In this document: piece after piece, positions 1 to 7,207 of the stretch | Numbering within the stretch: the first letter of the stretch is position 1 | How the letters are laid out: every line of letters begins with the position of its first letter | Source of the DNA: an uncultured Bacteroidales bacterium | Lineage (GTDB): Bacteria; Bacteroidota; Bacteroidia; Bacteroidales; Bacteroidaceae | Direction of reading: 5' to 3' | Assembly: GCA_945837185.1 (NCBI GenBank) | Contig: CAMAMZ010000020.1 | Coordinates: forward strand, 1-19,668 | Length of the DNA: 19,668 nt | Position numbers and translations under genes: made by a program | The notes under the pieces: model-generated | The model's database searches: none | Told to the model about the DNA's origin: nothing | What the model saw: only the letters and a program-made list of their open reading frames with translations

Positions 1-1039
1 TGGGACGACCAATCTTACCTTTCTTGGTGGTAATGACGATGACACCGTTACCTGCCTTCGAGCCGTATAGAGCCGTGGCTGAGGCATCTTTCAGAACGTC
101 AATCTGCTCAATGTCGTTAGGGTTGAGGCCTGCAATGGCGTTACCCAAGAGGTTTACGAAATCGGGATCGTTGAGACTTTCTGTATCTACATTGACGGGG
201 TCGTTAAGCACGATGCCATCGAGTACCCACAGTGGCTCACGAGTGCCGATGATCGTTGATGTGCCTCGGATGCGCAGCTTGGGTGCTGCACCTACCTGCC
301 CGGAGTTCTTCATAAAGATCATTCCTGGTACGCGACCTTCAAGCATTCCGTCAATGGTGTTGATACCTTCTACTTTGATGTCATCCATTTTCAGAGTAGT
401 TACAGCCGAAGTCAATTTGTTGCGCTCAACGCTTTGGTAGCCAGTATGTACATATTCGGCTATTTCGTTTACCTGCTCGTGGAGGGTGATGTTGATGGAA
501 TTACGGTTGTCTACGGCAATTTCTTTGGTTTCATAGCCAACGTAGCTTACCTGGAGTACATCGTTGGTATGGGCATGTAGCATGTATTTGCCATTTTGGT
601 CGGTAGTGACACCGAATTGGCCTCCTACTATGAGAACGGATGCACCCACAAGGGGTTCACCATAACCGTCTCTTACAATACCGGTTATGCGAATGTTTGA
701 CTGCTTGCCAATCTTACGGATTACACCCACACCATTGCTCCATACTACTTCGAGTTGATAGGGTTGCAGAATACGGTTTAAGAAGTTGTCTACTGCTTCT
801 TCTTTAGCGGTAGCGGTAATGCGCTGTCGGGATGTGATGATGCTGGTGTTGTAAACGAACTTCACTTTGGTCTTGTTCTGGATGGTAGACAAGACAGTTT
901 GCAGTTTCGTGTCTTTGAAGGTGCCCGTGAACCGTTGGGTTTGGGCGTAAAGGGCCGCAGACATAAATAGGCCGATGAGAAACAGGACTGTACGGTGCGG
1001 ATGGCCACATACGGTCTTAAAGAATTTATTTACATTCAT
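1..1039 (-). CDS. SusC/RagA-family TonB-dependent outer-membrane transporter with STN signalling domain (partial, 3' end outside window)
   Basis: The first 346 codons are open in one frame. Residues 1-33 look like a signal peptide (hydrophobic stretch around 17-30, ending ALYAQ). Residues about 35-108 fit an STN (secretin/TonB short N-terminal) domain. Residues about 116-186 fit a carboxypeptidase-regulatory-like beta-sandwich (EPLVGASV, then VLQVSYVGYE). The TonB plug follows from about 205, with LRIRGT, the WVLDGI segment and the SusC hallmark DASATALYGSKAGNGVI at 318-334. SusC proteins form the channel of SusCD glycan or peptide importers. An STN domain marks those that also signal through an inner-membrane anti-sigma factor. 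The gene starts 30 bp after the fecR-type gene, so the two are probably co-transcribed and partners. ATG at 1039 is chosen because it gives a proper signal peptide; a second ATG at 1035 is out of frame. The beta-barrel and any susD partner lie beyond the left edge. The substrate cannot be read from this part. Confidence 0.95.
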   Translation of the reverse strand, partial: MNVNKFFKTVCGHPHRTVLFLIGLFMSAALYAQTQRFTGTFKDTKLQTVLSTIQNKTKVKFVYNTSIITSRQRITATAKEEAVDNFLNRILQPYQLEVVWSNGVGVIRKIGKQSNIRITGIVRDGYGEPLVGASVLIVGGQFGVTTDQNGKYMLHAHTNDVLQVSYVGYETKEIAVDNRNSINITLHEQVNEIAEYVHTGYQSVERNKLTSAVTTLKMDDIKVEGINTIDGMLEGRVPGMIFMKNSGQVGAAPKLRIRGTSTIIGTREPLWVLDGIVLNDPVNVDTESLNDPDFVNLLGNAIAGLNPNDIEQIDVLKDASATALYGSKAGNGVIVITTKKGKIGRP

Positions 1040-1069
1040 TGAGTAATAGGAATTATTTGATGAATATTA

Positions 1070-2263
1070 TTATGGAGCAGTTGTAGATGAAGCTTCGTTA
1101 GCTTCGGTGACAGGATTGATATAGATGTCACGCCCGTCTATGATATAGCAGAAATCTTGGGTCATGCTCAGAAGCGACAGGAACTCTTCTACAGAATGGA
1201 AGCGTGAACATTCGCCAGTGAAGCGTATTTGCTTTATTTCCTCTAAACTGTAGTGTACGTTTACATCATACATCCTTTCTATATTGTTCATGATGTTTTC
1301 TAATGGCATGTCGTCAAAGACGATGATGCCCTCCATCCACGATGTGTTGCGGGGAGATGGCATATTAGTGATGGTGGCTCTGCCAGTTTCGTCGCACGTA
1401 ATGGTTTGACCGGCTGTAAGAGTTGCATCGGTAATTGCATTGCGGAACCGTATGCGTCCCGTATTTAAGGCCACTTTGAAGGGTTGACTGGCATAGGCAC
1501 TTACAGAAAACGAGGTGCCCAATACTGTGATGGTGCCACGGTGGGTAGATACGATAAAGGGACGGCCGTCTTTGGCCACCTCGAAATAGGCCTGACCTTT
1601 CAGTTCTACGTTGCGAGAAGTATCAAAGCTGCTTGGAAAACGGATGGACGACTCAGCATCTAGCAGAACTTTGGTGCCATCGAAGAGTTGCAGTTTGTAC
1701 ATCTTTCCTCTCGGAATGATAATTTCTTCCATAAGAGGTTCTTTTTCTTGCGTGGGTTCTGAGTCGTGCAGTACTATCGTTCCATCCATGGTGAGAGTAG
1801 CTACCCCTCCGGCAGTTGTACCTTTTATGATGTGGATGGTACTGCCATTGCCCATTACCAGCTGGGGTAAAGAGTCGTTGGCAGAGGGTAGAGCAGCAAT
1901 ACGATCAATGCGTGAGGGTTCCTGGTGTGTATAATAGTTCCATGTAAGGAATACACCTATTATTATAATAACAGAAGCGGCAACGGTCACCATCTGTCGC
2001 CAGAAGATAGGGCTGACAAAATGGAAAGGTCGTTTCCCAACTTCTTTTGCTTGCTCCGTTGAACACTGAGAGTTAGTAGCACCATGTGTTACCTTTGCCC
2101 AGAAGGTGTCAAATACCTTTTGGGCATCATAGTGCTTGTAGCGGCCGAGGTGTTCATCGGCAGGTTGTTGTTCCCATTCCTGTTGCACCTCTTTCCACTC
2201 CGATTCCTCATTGTTGAGAATGGTTTCAACATCTTTTTGGAAGTTATGATACTTTTTATCCAT
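1070..2263 (-). CDS. FecR-family anti-sigma factor (FecR + DUF4974)
   Basis: A 397-residue single-pass inner-membrane regulator. Residues 1-89 form a cytoplasmic part that would hold the sigma factor. Residues 90-111 (MVTVAASVIIIIGVF and onward) are the membrane segment. Residues about 183-275 match the FecR domain, including IPRGKMYKLQLFDGTKVLLD and the later FEVAKDGRPFIV. Residues about 314-383 match the DUF4974 C-terminal domain (FDDMPLENIMNNIER, ending RDIYIN), the periplasmic part expected to contact the STN domain of a TonB-dependent transducer. Length and domain order are typical of Bacteroidetes FecR proteins. It lies between the ECF sigma gene (335 bp upstream) and the STN-containing susC gene (30 bp downstream), which supports a sigma / anti-sigma / transducer set. 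ATG at 2263 puts the membrane segment near residue 90, as usual. The signal it senses is unknown. Confidence 0.95.
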   Translation of the reverse strand: MDKKYHNFQKDVETILNNEESEWKEVQQEWEQQPADEHLGRYKHYDAQKVFDTFWAKVTHGATNSQCSTEQAKEVGKRPFHFVSPIFWRQMVTVAASVIIIIGVFLTWNYYTHQEPSRIDRIAALPSANDSLPQLVMGNGSTIHIIKGTTAGGVATLTMDGTIVLHDSEPTQEKEPLMEEIIIPRGKMYKLQLFDGTKVLLDAESSIRFPSSFDTSRNVELKGQAYFEVAKDGRPFIVSTHRGTITVLGTSFSVSAYASQPFKVALNTGRIRFRNAITDATLTAGQTITCDETGRATITNMPSPRNTSWMEGIIVFDDMPLENIMNNIERMYDVNVHYSLEEIKQIRFTGECSRFHSVEEFLSLLSMTQDFCYIIDGRDIYINPVTEANEASSTTAP

Positions 2264-2598
2264 GATTTCTTACGCTTTACCATAAATACGCATGTGTGGT
2301 TAAAAGGTATTAGTATCTTTTAAAAAAAAATATCGCCTATGCTTATTTTTTGGACAGTACTACCTGTATGTCTGGTGAGCAGACGTTTAGCTTTGTTCTT
2401 TTCTGATGTTTAGAAAATGCTATGAGAAAATACGGGTGGAATGATTGGATATTCGTCTCAAGGCACTGCAGATGATACATTTAATAACTTTTCTCCAAAT
2501 ATTGTGGCATTAATTTGTGTAGTATTATGGTAGTTGACAAAACAAGTTCTTCAAAAGTTAGGAGCGAAGCCACAATAAAGAAAAGGTGACATGCCATC
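2264..2598. other. 335-bp intergenic region between the ECF sigma gene and the fecR gene
   Basis: No convincing gene is present. Features seen: an imperfect 20-bp palindrome at 2302-2321 (AAAAG and CTTTT arms, 16 of 20 positions symmetric), about 40 bp before the fecR start; within it on the minus strand TACCTTTT (2309-2302), one base off the Bacteroidetes TAnnTTTG -7 element; a run of nine A (T on the minus strand) just upstream; and a 9-bp inverted repeat TATTGTGGC/GCCACAATA, one arm near 2500 and the other near 2570. A 45-codon minus-strand ORF (2343-2480) resembles nothing I know. The region probably carries the fecR-susC promoter, perhaps one read by the ECF sigma factor, but no promoter can be assigned firmly. 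Confidence 0.5.
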
Positions 2599-3150
2599 TT
2601 ATAGCGATGTAAGGTAGAGGATGAGGAAGGTTAGCAGGTCGGAATCGGTAGACTGGCGCAGATTGTCCATTGCTTTTTGCTTATGAGCCTTCACTGTATG
2701 GATGCTGATACCGAGGATGGCAGCGATCTCCTTGCCACTTTTACCTTGTATGCTGAGTTCAATTACACGTCGTTGTTGCAATGGTAGGGCATTGATGGCT
2801 ATGTAGAGTTGGCGGTAGAGTTCCTCGCGGAGTGAGTTGGCGTAGGCTTCATCATCGAAGGTATCGGGCAGAATGTTTGTATCTACAGTGATGCGGTTCT
2901 TTTGTTTGCGTAGCAGAGAGATTGCTTGATTATGAACAGCCCGATAGAGATAGTATGCCATTTGAGCCTCGGATTCAAAGGTTACTTCCGATGACCACAC
3001 CTTGGCTAACGTTTCTTGTACGATGTCTTCGGCATCTGGTCGGTTGCCCAATCGTCCCTCGATATAGGCGCAAAGGGGTGCGTAGAAATTGGCAAACAGG
3101 TGTTGCCATGCTTTTGCCTCGCGTCTGTTGATGCCGGGAAAATCTGTCAT
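2599..3150 (-). CDS. ECF-type RNA polymerase sigma-70 factor (FecI-like)
   Basis: A 183-residue ECF sigma factor. Region 2 covers about residues 16-83, including DAEDIVQETLAKVW at 39-52, the core-binding and -10-recognition block, and YLYRAVHNQAISLLRK. Region 4 covers about 110-165, with the helix-turn-helix KSGKEIAAILGISIHTVKAH, which would read the -35 element. There is no region 1 or 3, as expected for ECF factors. It directs polymerase to a small regulon and is normally held by the anti-sigma factor encoded next on the same strand. Its own promoter appears to be a housekeeping Bacteroidetes promoter (3201-3231). It lies between the glycan operon upstream and fecR-susC downstream, so both are candidate targets; that link is inferred. 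ATG at 3150 gives a normal ECF N-terminus. Confidence 0.95.
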   Translation of the reverse strand: MTDFPGINRREAKAWQHLFANFYAPLCAYIEGRLGNRPDAEDIVQETLAKVWSSEVTFESEAQMAYYLYRAVHNQAISLLRKQKNRITVDTNILPDTFDDEAYANSLREELYRQLYIAINALPLQQRRVIELSIQGKSGKEIAAILGISIHTVKAHKQKAMDNLRQSTDSDLLTFLILYLTSL

Positions 3151-3200
3151 CTGATACTTACATTACGTTCGTTTTGTTACTATTTGATATCTTTCTGCAG

Positions 3201-3231
3201 CAAAGATAGTATAAAATGATGACAAAACAAA
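3201..3231 (-). promoter_or_regulatory. Bacteroidetes-type promoter for the ECF sigma gene
   Basis: On the minus strand a TTTG -33 element (3231-3228) is followed, after exactly 19 bases, by TATCTTTG (3208-3201), which fits the TAnnTTTG -7 consensus. Transcription would begin near 3195 and leave a leader of roughly 45 bases before the ATG at 3150. It is the best match to the Bacteroidetes primary-sigma consensus in the window, suggesting the sigma gene is not solely self-activated. Confidence 0.7.
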
Positions 3232-3333
3232 ATTAATGAGTTTATTTTGATATATTTGATAGATCGCGACCGGCTTAACTAAGACGAGTATTCGGGTTAT
3301 GCTACCTTTTATAATTTGTGTAATCATAGTATT

Positions 3334-3369
3334 CATAACGGACAATCCAAATCTGGGTTGTCCGTTATG
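3334..3369 (-). terminator. Strong hairpin, probable terminator of the mannoside operon
   Basis: CATAACGGACAA (3334-3345) pairs perfectly with TTGTCCGTTATG (3358-3369). The stem continues inward through one wobble or mismatch position and three further pairs to a 4-base loop (3350-3353), about 16 bp in all. It begins 11 bases after the GH130 stop codon and before the ECF promoter, as expected of a terminator. On the minus strand it is followed by AATACTATGATTACAC, which lacks the classical T-run, so it may instead be an mRNA 3'-end stabiliser or a factor-assisted terminator. Confidence 0.65.
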
Positions 3370-3379
3370 GTTAGAACTT

Positions 3380-4378
3380 TTAGATGATACTGGTCTTGCG
3401 TGTCCACTCTATGATTTCAGGAATGTAACCAAAGGCCAGGCCTGTTACGGTGTCGGCACAACCGTAGTAGACTGCTACGCGACCTGTGGCAGGATCATGC
3501 AGCGAAGCACAGGGGAAACAAACATTGGGCACATCGCCTGTAAGTTCATACAGTTCGCGTGGGGCAATGAGGTAGGGACCGCTACGGTAGATGGCTTTCC
3601 AGGGCTGCTCAAGGTCGAGCAAGGCAGAGCCGAAGCTATACACATAACCATTGCAGGAACGGAGTACGCCATGGTAGAACAGTAACCATCCTTCGTTTGT
3701 TTCGATAGGCACAGGACCAGCACCTATCTTCATGCATTGCCATGCACTCTGCTCAAAAGGTGCGGGAGCCATGACATGACGATGCTTACCCCAGAAACAC
3801 ATGTCGGGTGATTCGCTGTAGAAAATATCACCGAAAGGTGTATGACCTGTATCTGAGGGACGGGAAAGCATGGCAAAACGACCATTTATCTTGCGAGGGA
3901 AGAGTACGCCATTGCGGTTGTAGGGCAAGAAAGCGTTTTCCAACTGATGGAAGGTTTTGAAGTCTGTTGTCCATGCCACACCGATGGTGGGGCCATGATA
4001 GCCGTTGCACCATGTTACATAGTAACGGTCTTCGATGAAGCATACGCGGGGGTCGTAACCATATACCCATTCTCCAACCTCTGCGTCATCACATTCAAAG
4101 CGGAGAGGAGTTTCGTTGATGTTCCAATGCACACCGTCGGGTGAGAAACCTGCATGAAGTGCCATGCGGCGGTTTGTGTCATCGCAACGGAATACACCAG
4201 CATAGCCGTTGCCAAAGGGCACGACAGCGCTGTTGAAAATACTATTGCTTGTTGGCAGCAAGTCGCGTGGTATAATCGGATTCTGGCTGCAGCGCCACAT
4301 CACGTGCTTGCAATCTTGCGGACGCTCTTCCCACGGCATGTTGGGGAGGGGCTGACCGGAAATGATAAGTTCACTCAT
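3380..4378 (-). CDS. GH130 family beta-mannoside phosphorylase, probably beta-1,4-mannosyl-N-acetylglucosamine phosphorylase
   Basis: A 332-residue cytoplasmic enzyme of glycoside hydrolase family 130, expected to convert Man-beta-1,4-GlcNAc plus phosphate to mannose-1-phosphate and GlcNAc. The family DPRV motif occurs at 109-112, making Asp109 the likely catalytic proton donor. Candidate phosphate ligands are Arg70, Arg155, Arg173, Lys217 and His236. These sit at a constant offset of 5 from the residues I recall for the GH130_2 enzyme Uhgb_MP, as do Asn49, Ser50 and Asp309. There is no signal peptide. ATG at 4378 (MSELIISG) is preferred over one at 4447, which would add an Asn/Gln-rich tail and overlap the MFS gene. 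The gene is last in an operon with GH92, GH125 and MFS genes, the context of N-glycan catabolic phosphorylases. Mannosyl-glucose activity is the main alternative; family membership is much surer than substrate. Confidence 0.9.
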   Translation of the reverse strand: MSELIISGQPLPNMPWEERPQDCKHVMWRCSQNPIIPRDLLPTSNSIFNSAVVPFGNGYAGVFRCDDTNRRMALHAGFSPDGVHWNINETPLRFECDDAEVGEWVYGYDPRVCFIEDRYYVTWCNGYHGPTIGVAWTTDFKTFHQLENAFLPYNRNGVLFPRKINGRFAMLSRPSDTGHTPFGDIFYSESPDMCFWGKHRHVMAPAPFEQSAWQCMKIGAGPVPIETNEGWLLFYHGVLRSCNGYVYSFGSALLDLEQPWKAIYRSGPYLIAPRELYELTGDVPNVCFPCASLHDPATGRVAVYYGCADTVTGLAFGYIPEIIEWTRKTSII

Positions 4379-4409
4379 AGTGTTGTTGTTTTGGTTTTGG
4401 GTTTTATTA

Positions 4410-5684
4410 TTATTTTGTTTTCTTGTCGGGATAGGTAAAGGGCACAAACCAGGTGATCAGGAGTGCTGGAATCGTACAGAAGAGTACGAAGACAAAGAAG
4501 TTCCTATAACCTAAGGCATCGCTCACAGCACCGCTCATCATACCTGGTAACATCACTCCGAGGTTCATGATTCCGGAAGCAAAGGCATAGTGCGACATCT
4601 GGTGTTCGCCGGGTGCAATCTGTTGCATCATGAAAAGCGTGAGACCTACAAAGCCAAATCCGTAGCCAAAGTATTCAAGTACAATACCTCCGCCAATGAG
4701 CCACAGACTGGTAGGCTGGTAAATGGCCAAGAGAGTATAGGCCACAAAGGGTAGGTTGAAAACAATGGCGAGTGAGAAGAGGCTCTTTTGCAACCCCCGA
4801 TGGGCAATGTAGTAGCCTGCCAGAATAGAACCTATTACGAAGGCTGCTGCACCGAAAGTGCCATAGCAAAGTCCTATTTCCTGTTCGCTCAATCCCAAAC
4901 CTTGTTCTGTGCGGGGGGCTTTGAGGAAAAGAGGCACAATCTTCATAACGAAACCCTCTGCAAAGCGGTAGAGGATGATGAAGCACAAATAATAGAAGAT
5001 GTGCTTCTTCTGGAAGAACTTCACGAAAACCGCCCATAGCTCATGCAGGGATTCGCTCAGCGAACTGTTGTTATGCGCACCTTTCGAATCGGTGGGAAGC
5101 ACAAAGAAGTGATACAGTCCTACTACCACCATAATGGCGGCAATAATGAGCATGATGATCATCCACGCCTTGGTAACGCCAAAAGAGTCGATGAAGGTAC
5201 CTGCCAAATATACTAGGCCACCCGTGGCTGCTATCTTGGCAATATTGTAGAAAGCTCCCTGCCAGCCAATCCATCGTGCCTGTTCTTCATTGCTGAGTAC
5301 ACTCATGTAAGTGCCATCGGCAGCAATGTCGTGTGTGGCACCACTCATGGCAATCACGGCCAGGATGGCAATGGTAATGGCAAAGAAGTTAGGCAGGTTG
5401 AGGGCAAAGGCCACAAGTGCGAAGCATATACCTGACAGTATCTGGGTGAGAACGACAAAGAATTTCTTTGTGCGATACATTTCCAGGAAGGGGCTCCAGA
5501 GGGGTTTGAGGGTCCAAGGGAGCATGATAAGCGATGTCCAGAAGGCTATTTGGGCATCGGAAACGCCCATACCTTTATACATGAGGGTGCAAACCATGTT
5601 GAGAACCACGAAGGGCATTCCCATTGCAAAATATAGGGTGGGCACCCAGGCTATAGGACTAACCTGTTTAGGAGATGGATTCAT
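4410..5684 (-). CDS. MFS transporter, putative importer of the mannosyl-GlcNAc core disaccharide
   Basis: A 424-residue, very hydrophobic protein with about 12 predicted membrane helices and a loop in the middle (around residues 195-215) typical of two six-helix MFS halves. The N-terminal segment SPIAWVPTLYFAMGMPFVVL and the cytoplasmic turn LKPLWSPFLEMYRTKKF resemble the AmpG/PAT-like branch of MFS permeases. It would sit in the inner membrane and move a sugar by proton or cation symport. It starts 27 bp after the GH125 stop and ends 31 bp before the GH130 start, so it is positioned between periplasmic trimming and cytoplasmic phosphorolysis. Import of Man-beta-1,4-GlcNAc is inferred from that position only. 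The gap to GH130 (4379-4409) is a low-complexity A/C-rich leader with no Shine-Dalgarno site, normal for this phylum. Confidence 0.88.
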   Translation of the reverse strand: MNPSPKQVSPIAWVPTLYFAMGMPFVVLNMVCTLMYKGMGVSDAQIAFWTSLIMLPWTLKPLWSPFLEMYRTKKFFVVLTQILSGICFALVAFALNLPNFFAITIAILAVIAMSGATHDIAADGTYMSVLSNEEQARWIGWQGAFYNIAKIAATGGLVYLAGTFIDSFGVTKAWMIIMLIIAAIMVVVGLYHFFVLPTDSKGAHNNSSLSESLHELWAVFVKFFQKKHIFYYLCFIILYRFAEGFVMKIVPLFLKAPRTEQGLGLSEQEIGLCYGTFGAAAFVIGSILAGYYIAHRGLQKSLFSLAIVFNLPFVAYTLLAIYQPTSLWLIGGGIVLEYFGYGFGFVGLTLFMMQQIAPGEHQMSHYAFASGIMNLGVMLPGMMSGAVSDALGYRNFFVFVLFCTIPALLITWFVPFTYPDKKTK

Positions 5685-5711
5685 ATTTTTCTTATTGAAA
5701 TAAATATCGGG

Positions 5712-7190
5712 TTATTTTTGGCAACTGTTCAGCAATGGCGCCTTGCCATCTTCCACCAATTTAAGAATGAGTTCACCAAAGAGCGTGTTCTGCCAGGCAA
5801 ACCAAGGACGTGTATAGTGAAAGGCATCGTTGACATCAAACGACTCATGGATTACACCCGTGTCGGCATCCGTATCCATAAGCATCTGAATGCATGACTT
5901 GATTTCCTGGTCATCGCGGCTGGTAAAGGCACGCATGATAATGCTCATGGGCCAAGCCATGTGATAGCCTACGTGAGGACCACCAATTCCTTCACCGGCT
6001 TTGCCACGGAAGAAATAGGGATTATCCTCACTCCACACAAAGCGTCGGGTATTTTGATAGATGGGGTCGTCGATAGATACATCACCTAAGTAGGCCATGG
6101 CTAACAGGCTGGGAACATTGGCATCGTCCATGAAAAGCTTGTTGCCAAAGCCGTCAACCTCAAAAGCATAGATCTTTCCATATTTGGGATGATCGTGCAC
6201 AGCATACTTCTGCAGAGCGGTCTGTACTTCATCAGCAAGGTCGGTGCACTGTTTGGCAAGGTCGGTGCGTCGGTTCACGGTTGTCAGCACTTCAGCAGCC
6301 TTGCGCAGGGAACTTACTGCCATGAAGTTAGAAGGTACGAGGAAGAGCAGAGTTGTGGCGTCGTCTGAAGGACGGAACACAGAGGCGATGAGTCCCACGG
6401 GTTTTACCGGTGCTCCCAATCCTACATTGCAGACCGTGTCGAGCTGACGGTCGGTGACACGCAGGAAACGGTATGGACCGGGACCCTCTTTACGCTGCTG
6501 CTCATGGAATGTTTGCAGTGTGCGTTCTACAACCGTAATCCACAAATCACCGAAGATGCTGGTATCGCCTGTCACCTTCCAGTATTCGTAAGCCAAGCGG
6601 AGAGGATAGCAGAGACTGTCTATCTCATATTTGCGCTCGTAAACTTCCGGTATCATGCCGCAATCATCCGACATCCAACGACCGTTGGGGTTCGGAAAAC
6701 GGTTAAAGGCATTGGCATAAGGGTCTATCTTGATGTTGTTGAACTGGCGCAGAATCACACCTTTCACCATCTTGCCAACAGCTTTGTCGGTGCGCGCAAA
6801 TTGCACATAAGGCCATACCTGGGCACCAGAGTCGCGTCCCCACATGGCATGAATGTCGCCTGTGTACACAAATGTGTCGGGGGTACCGTTGGCGTCTTCC
6901 GAATAATGAACAGTTGTGTCGAGGGTGTTGGGGAAGCAGTTGCTGAACATCCATGCCAGATACGGACTGCCGCTGAGCAGTTTTTGAATTTCCTTGATCT
7001 TCTTCTCGATGGCATCAGAGCGGAAAAGCCGTTCTTCGATGGGAGGACGCTTTGACACGAAGCGGTCGGTTGCTGCTATGGCCTGGATATATTCCTGCCC
7101 GAATTCTTTTTGCGAGGCAGGGGTCTGTGCTGACGCTCCCAAGGAGAGGAGCGCCAGACAGCCTGTTAAGAGGGTTTTATTCAATCGCAT
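5712..7190 (-). CDS. GH125 exo-alpha-1,6-mannosidase (metal-independent, DUF1237)
   Basis: A 492-residue periplasmic enzyme of glycoside hydrolase family 125, an inverting exo-acting alpha-1,6-mannosidase. Residues 1-22 form a Sec signal peptide with cleavage expected after ASA. Family features include NTLDTTVHY (88-96), DIHAMWGRDSGAQVWPYV (112-129), the YEIDSLCYP segment with Asp191 as probable general acid, and GEGIGGPHVG with Glu400 as probable base; the catalytic roles are assigned by analogy with the Clostridium enzyme. The C-terminal FDVNDAFHYTRPWFAWQNTL is also characteristic. Length is usual for the family. It lies 17 bp after the GH92 stop and 27 bp before the MFS start, so it belongs to the same transcript. 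Its likely job is removing the alpha-1,6-mannose of the N-glycan core after GH92 has taken other branches. Confidence 0.93.
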   Translation of the reverse strand: MRLNKTLLTGCLALLSLGASAQTPASQKEFGQEYIQAIAATDRFVSKRPPIEERLFRSDAIEKKIKEIQKLLSGSPYLAWMFSNCFPNTLDTTVHYSEDANGTPDTFVYTGDIHAMWGRDSGAQVWPYVQFARTDKAVGKMVKGVILRQFNNIKIDPYANAFNRFPNPNGRWMSDDCGMIPEVYERKYEIDSLCYPLRLAYEYWKVTGDTSIFGDLWITVVERTLQTFHEQQRKEGPGPYRFLRVTDRQLDTVCNVGLGAPVKPVGLIASVFRPSDDATTLLFLVPSNFMAVSSLRKAAEVLTTVNRRTDLAKQCTDLADEVQTALQKYAVHDHPKYGKIYAFEVDGFGNKLFMDDANVPSLLAMAYLGDVSIDDPIYQNTRRFVWSEDNPYFFRGKAGEGIGGPHVGYHMAWPMSIIMRAFTSRDDQEIKSCIQMLMDTDADTGVIHESFDVNDAFHYTRPWFAWQNTLFGELILKLVEDGKAPLLNSCQK

Positions 7191-7207
7191 GCTATGAATC
7201 GTTTGAG

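Noticed and set aside
2343..2480. 45-codon minus-strand ORF between the sigma and fecR genes
   Set aside because: It has an ATG and a stop, but no recognisable similarity, membrane segment or signal peptide, and an ORF this short is expected by chance. Noted only as a possibility inside the intergenic region.
3163..3345. 60-codon minus-strand ORF upstream of the sigma gene
   Set aside because: It covers the terminator hairpin and the well-matched sigma-gene promoter, and its translation resembles no protein.
4379..4447. Longer GH130 start giving an Asn/Gln-rich N-terminal extension
   Set aside because: It would overlap the MFS gene by 38 bp and translate a low-complexity A-rich leader. The start at 4378 begins where GH130 homology plausibly begins.
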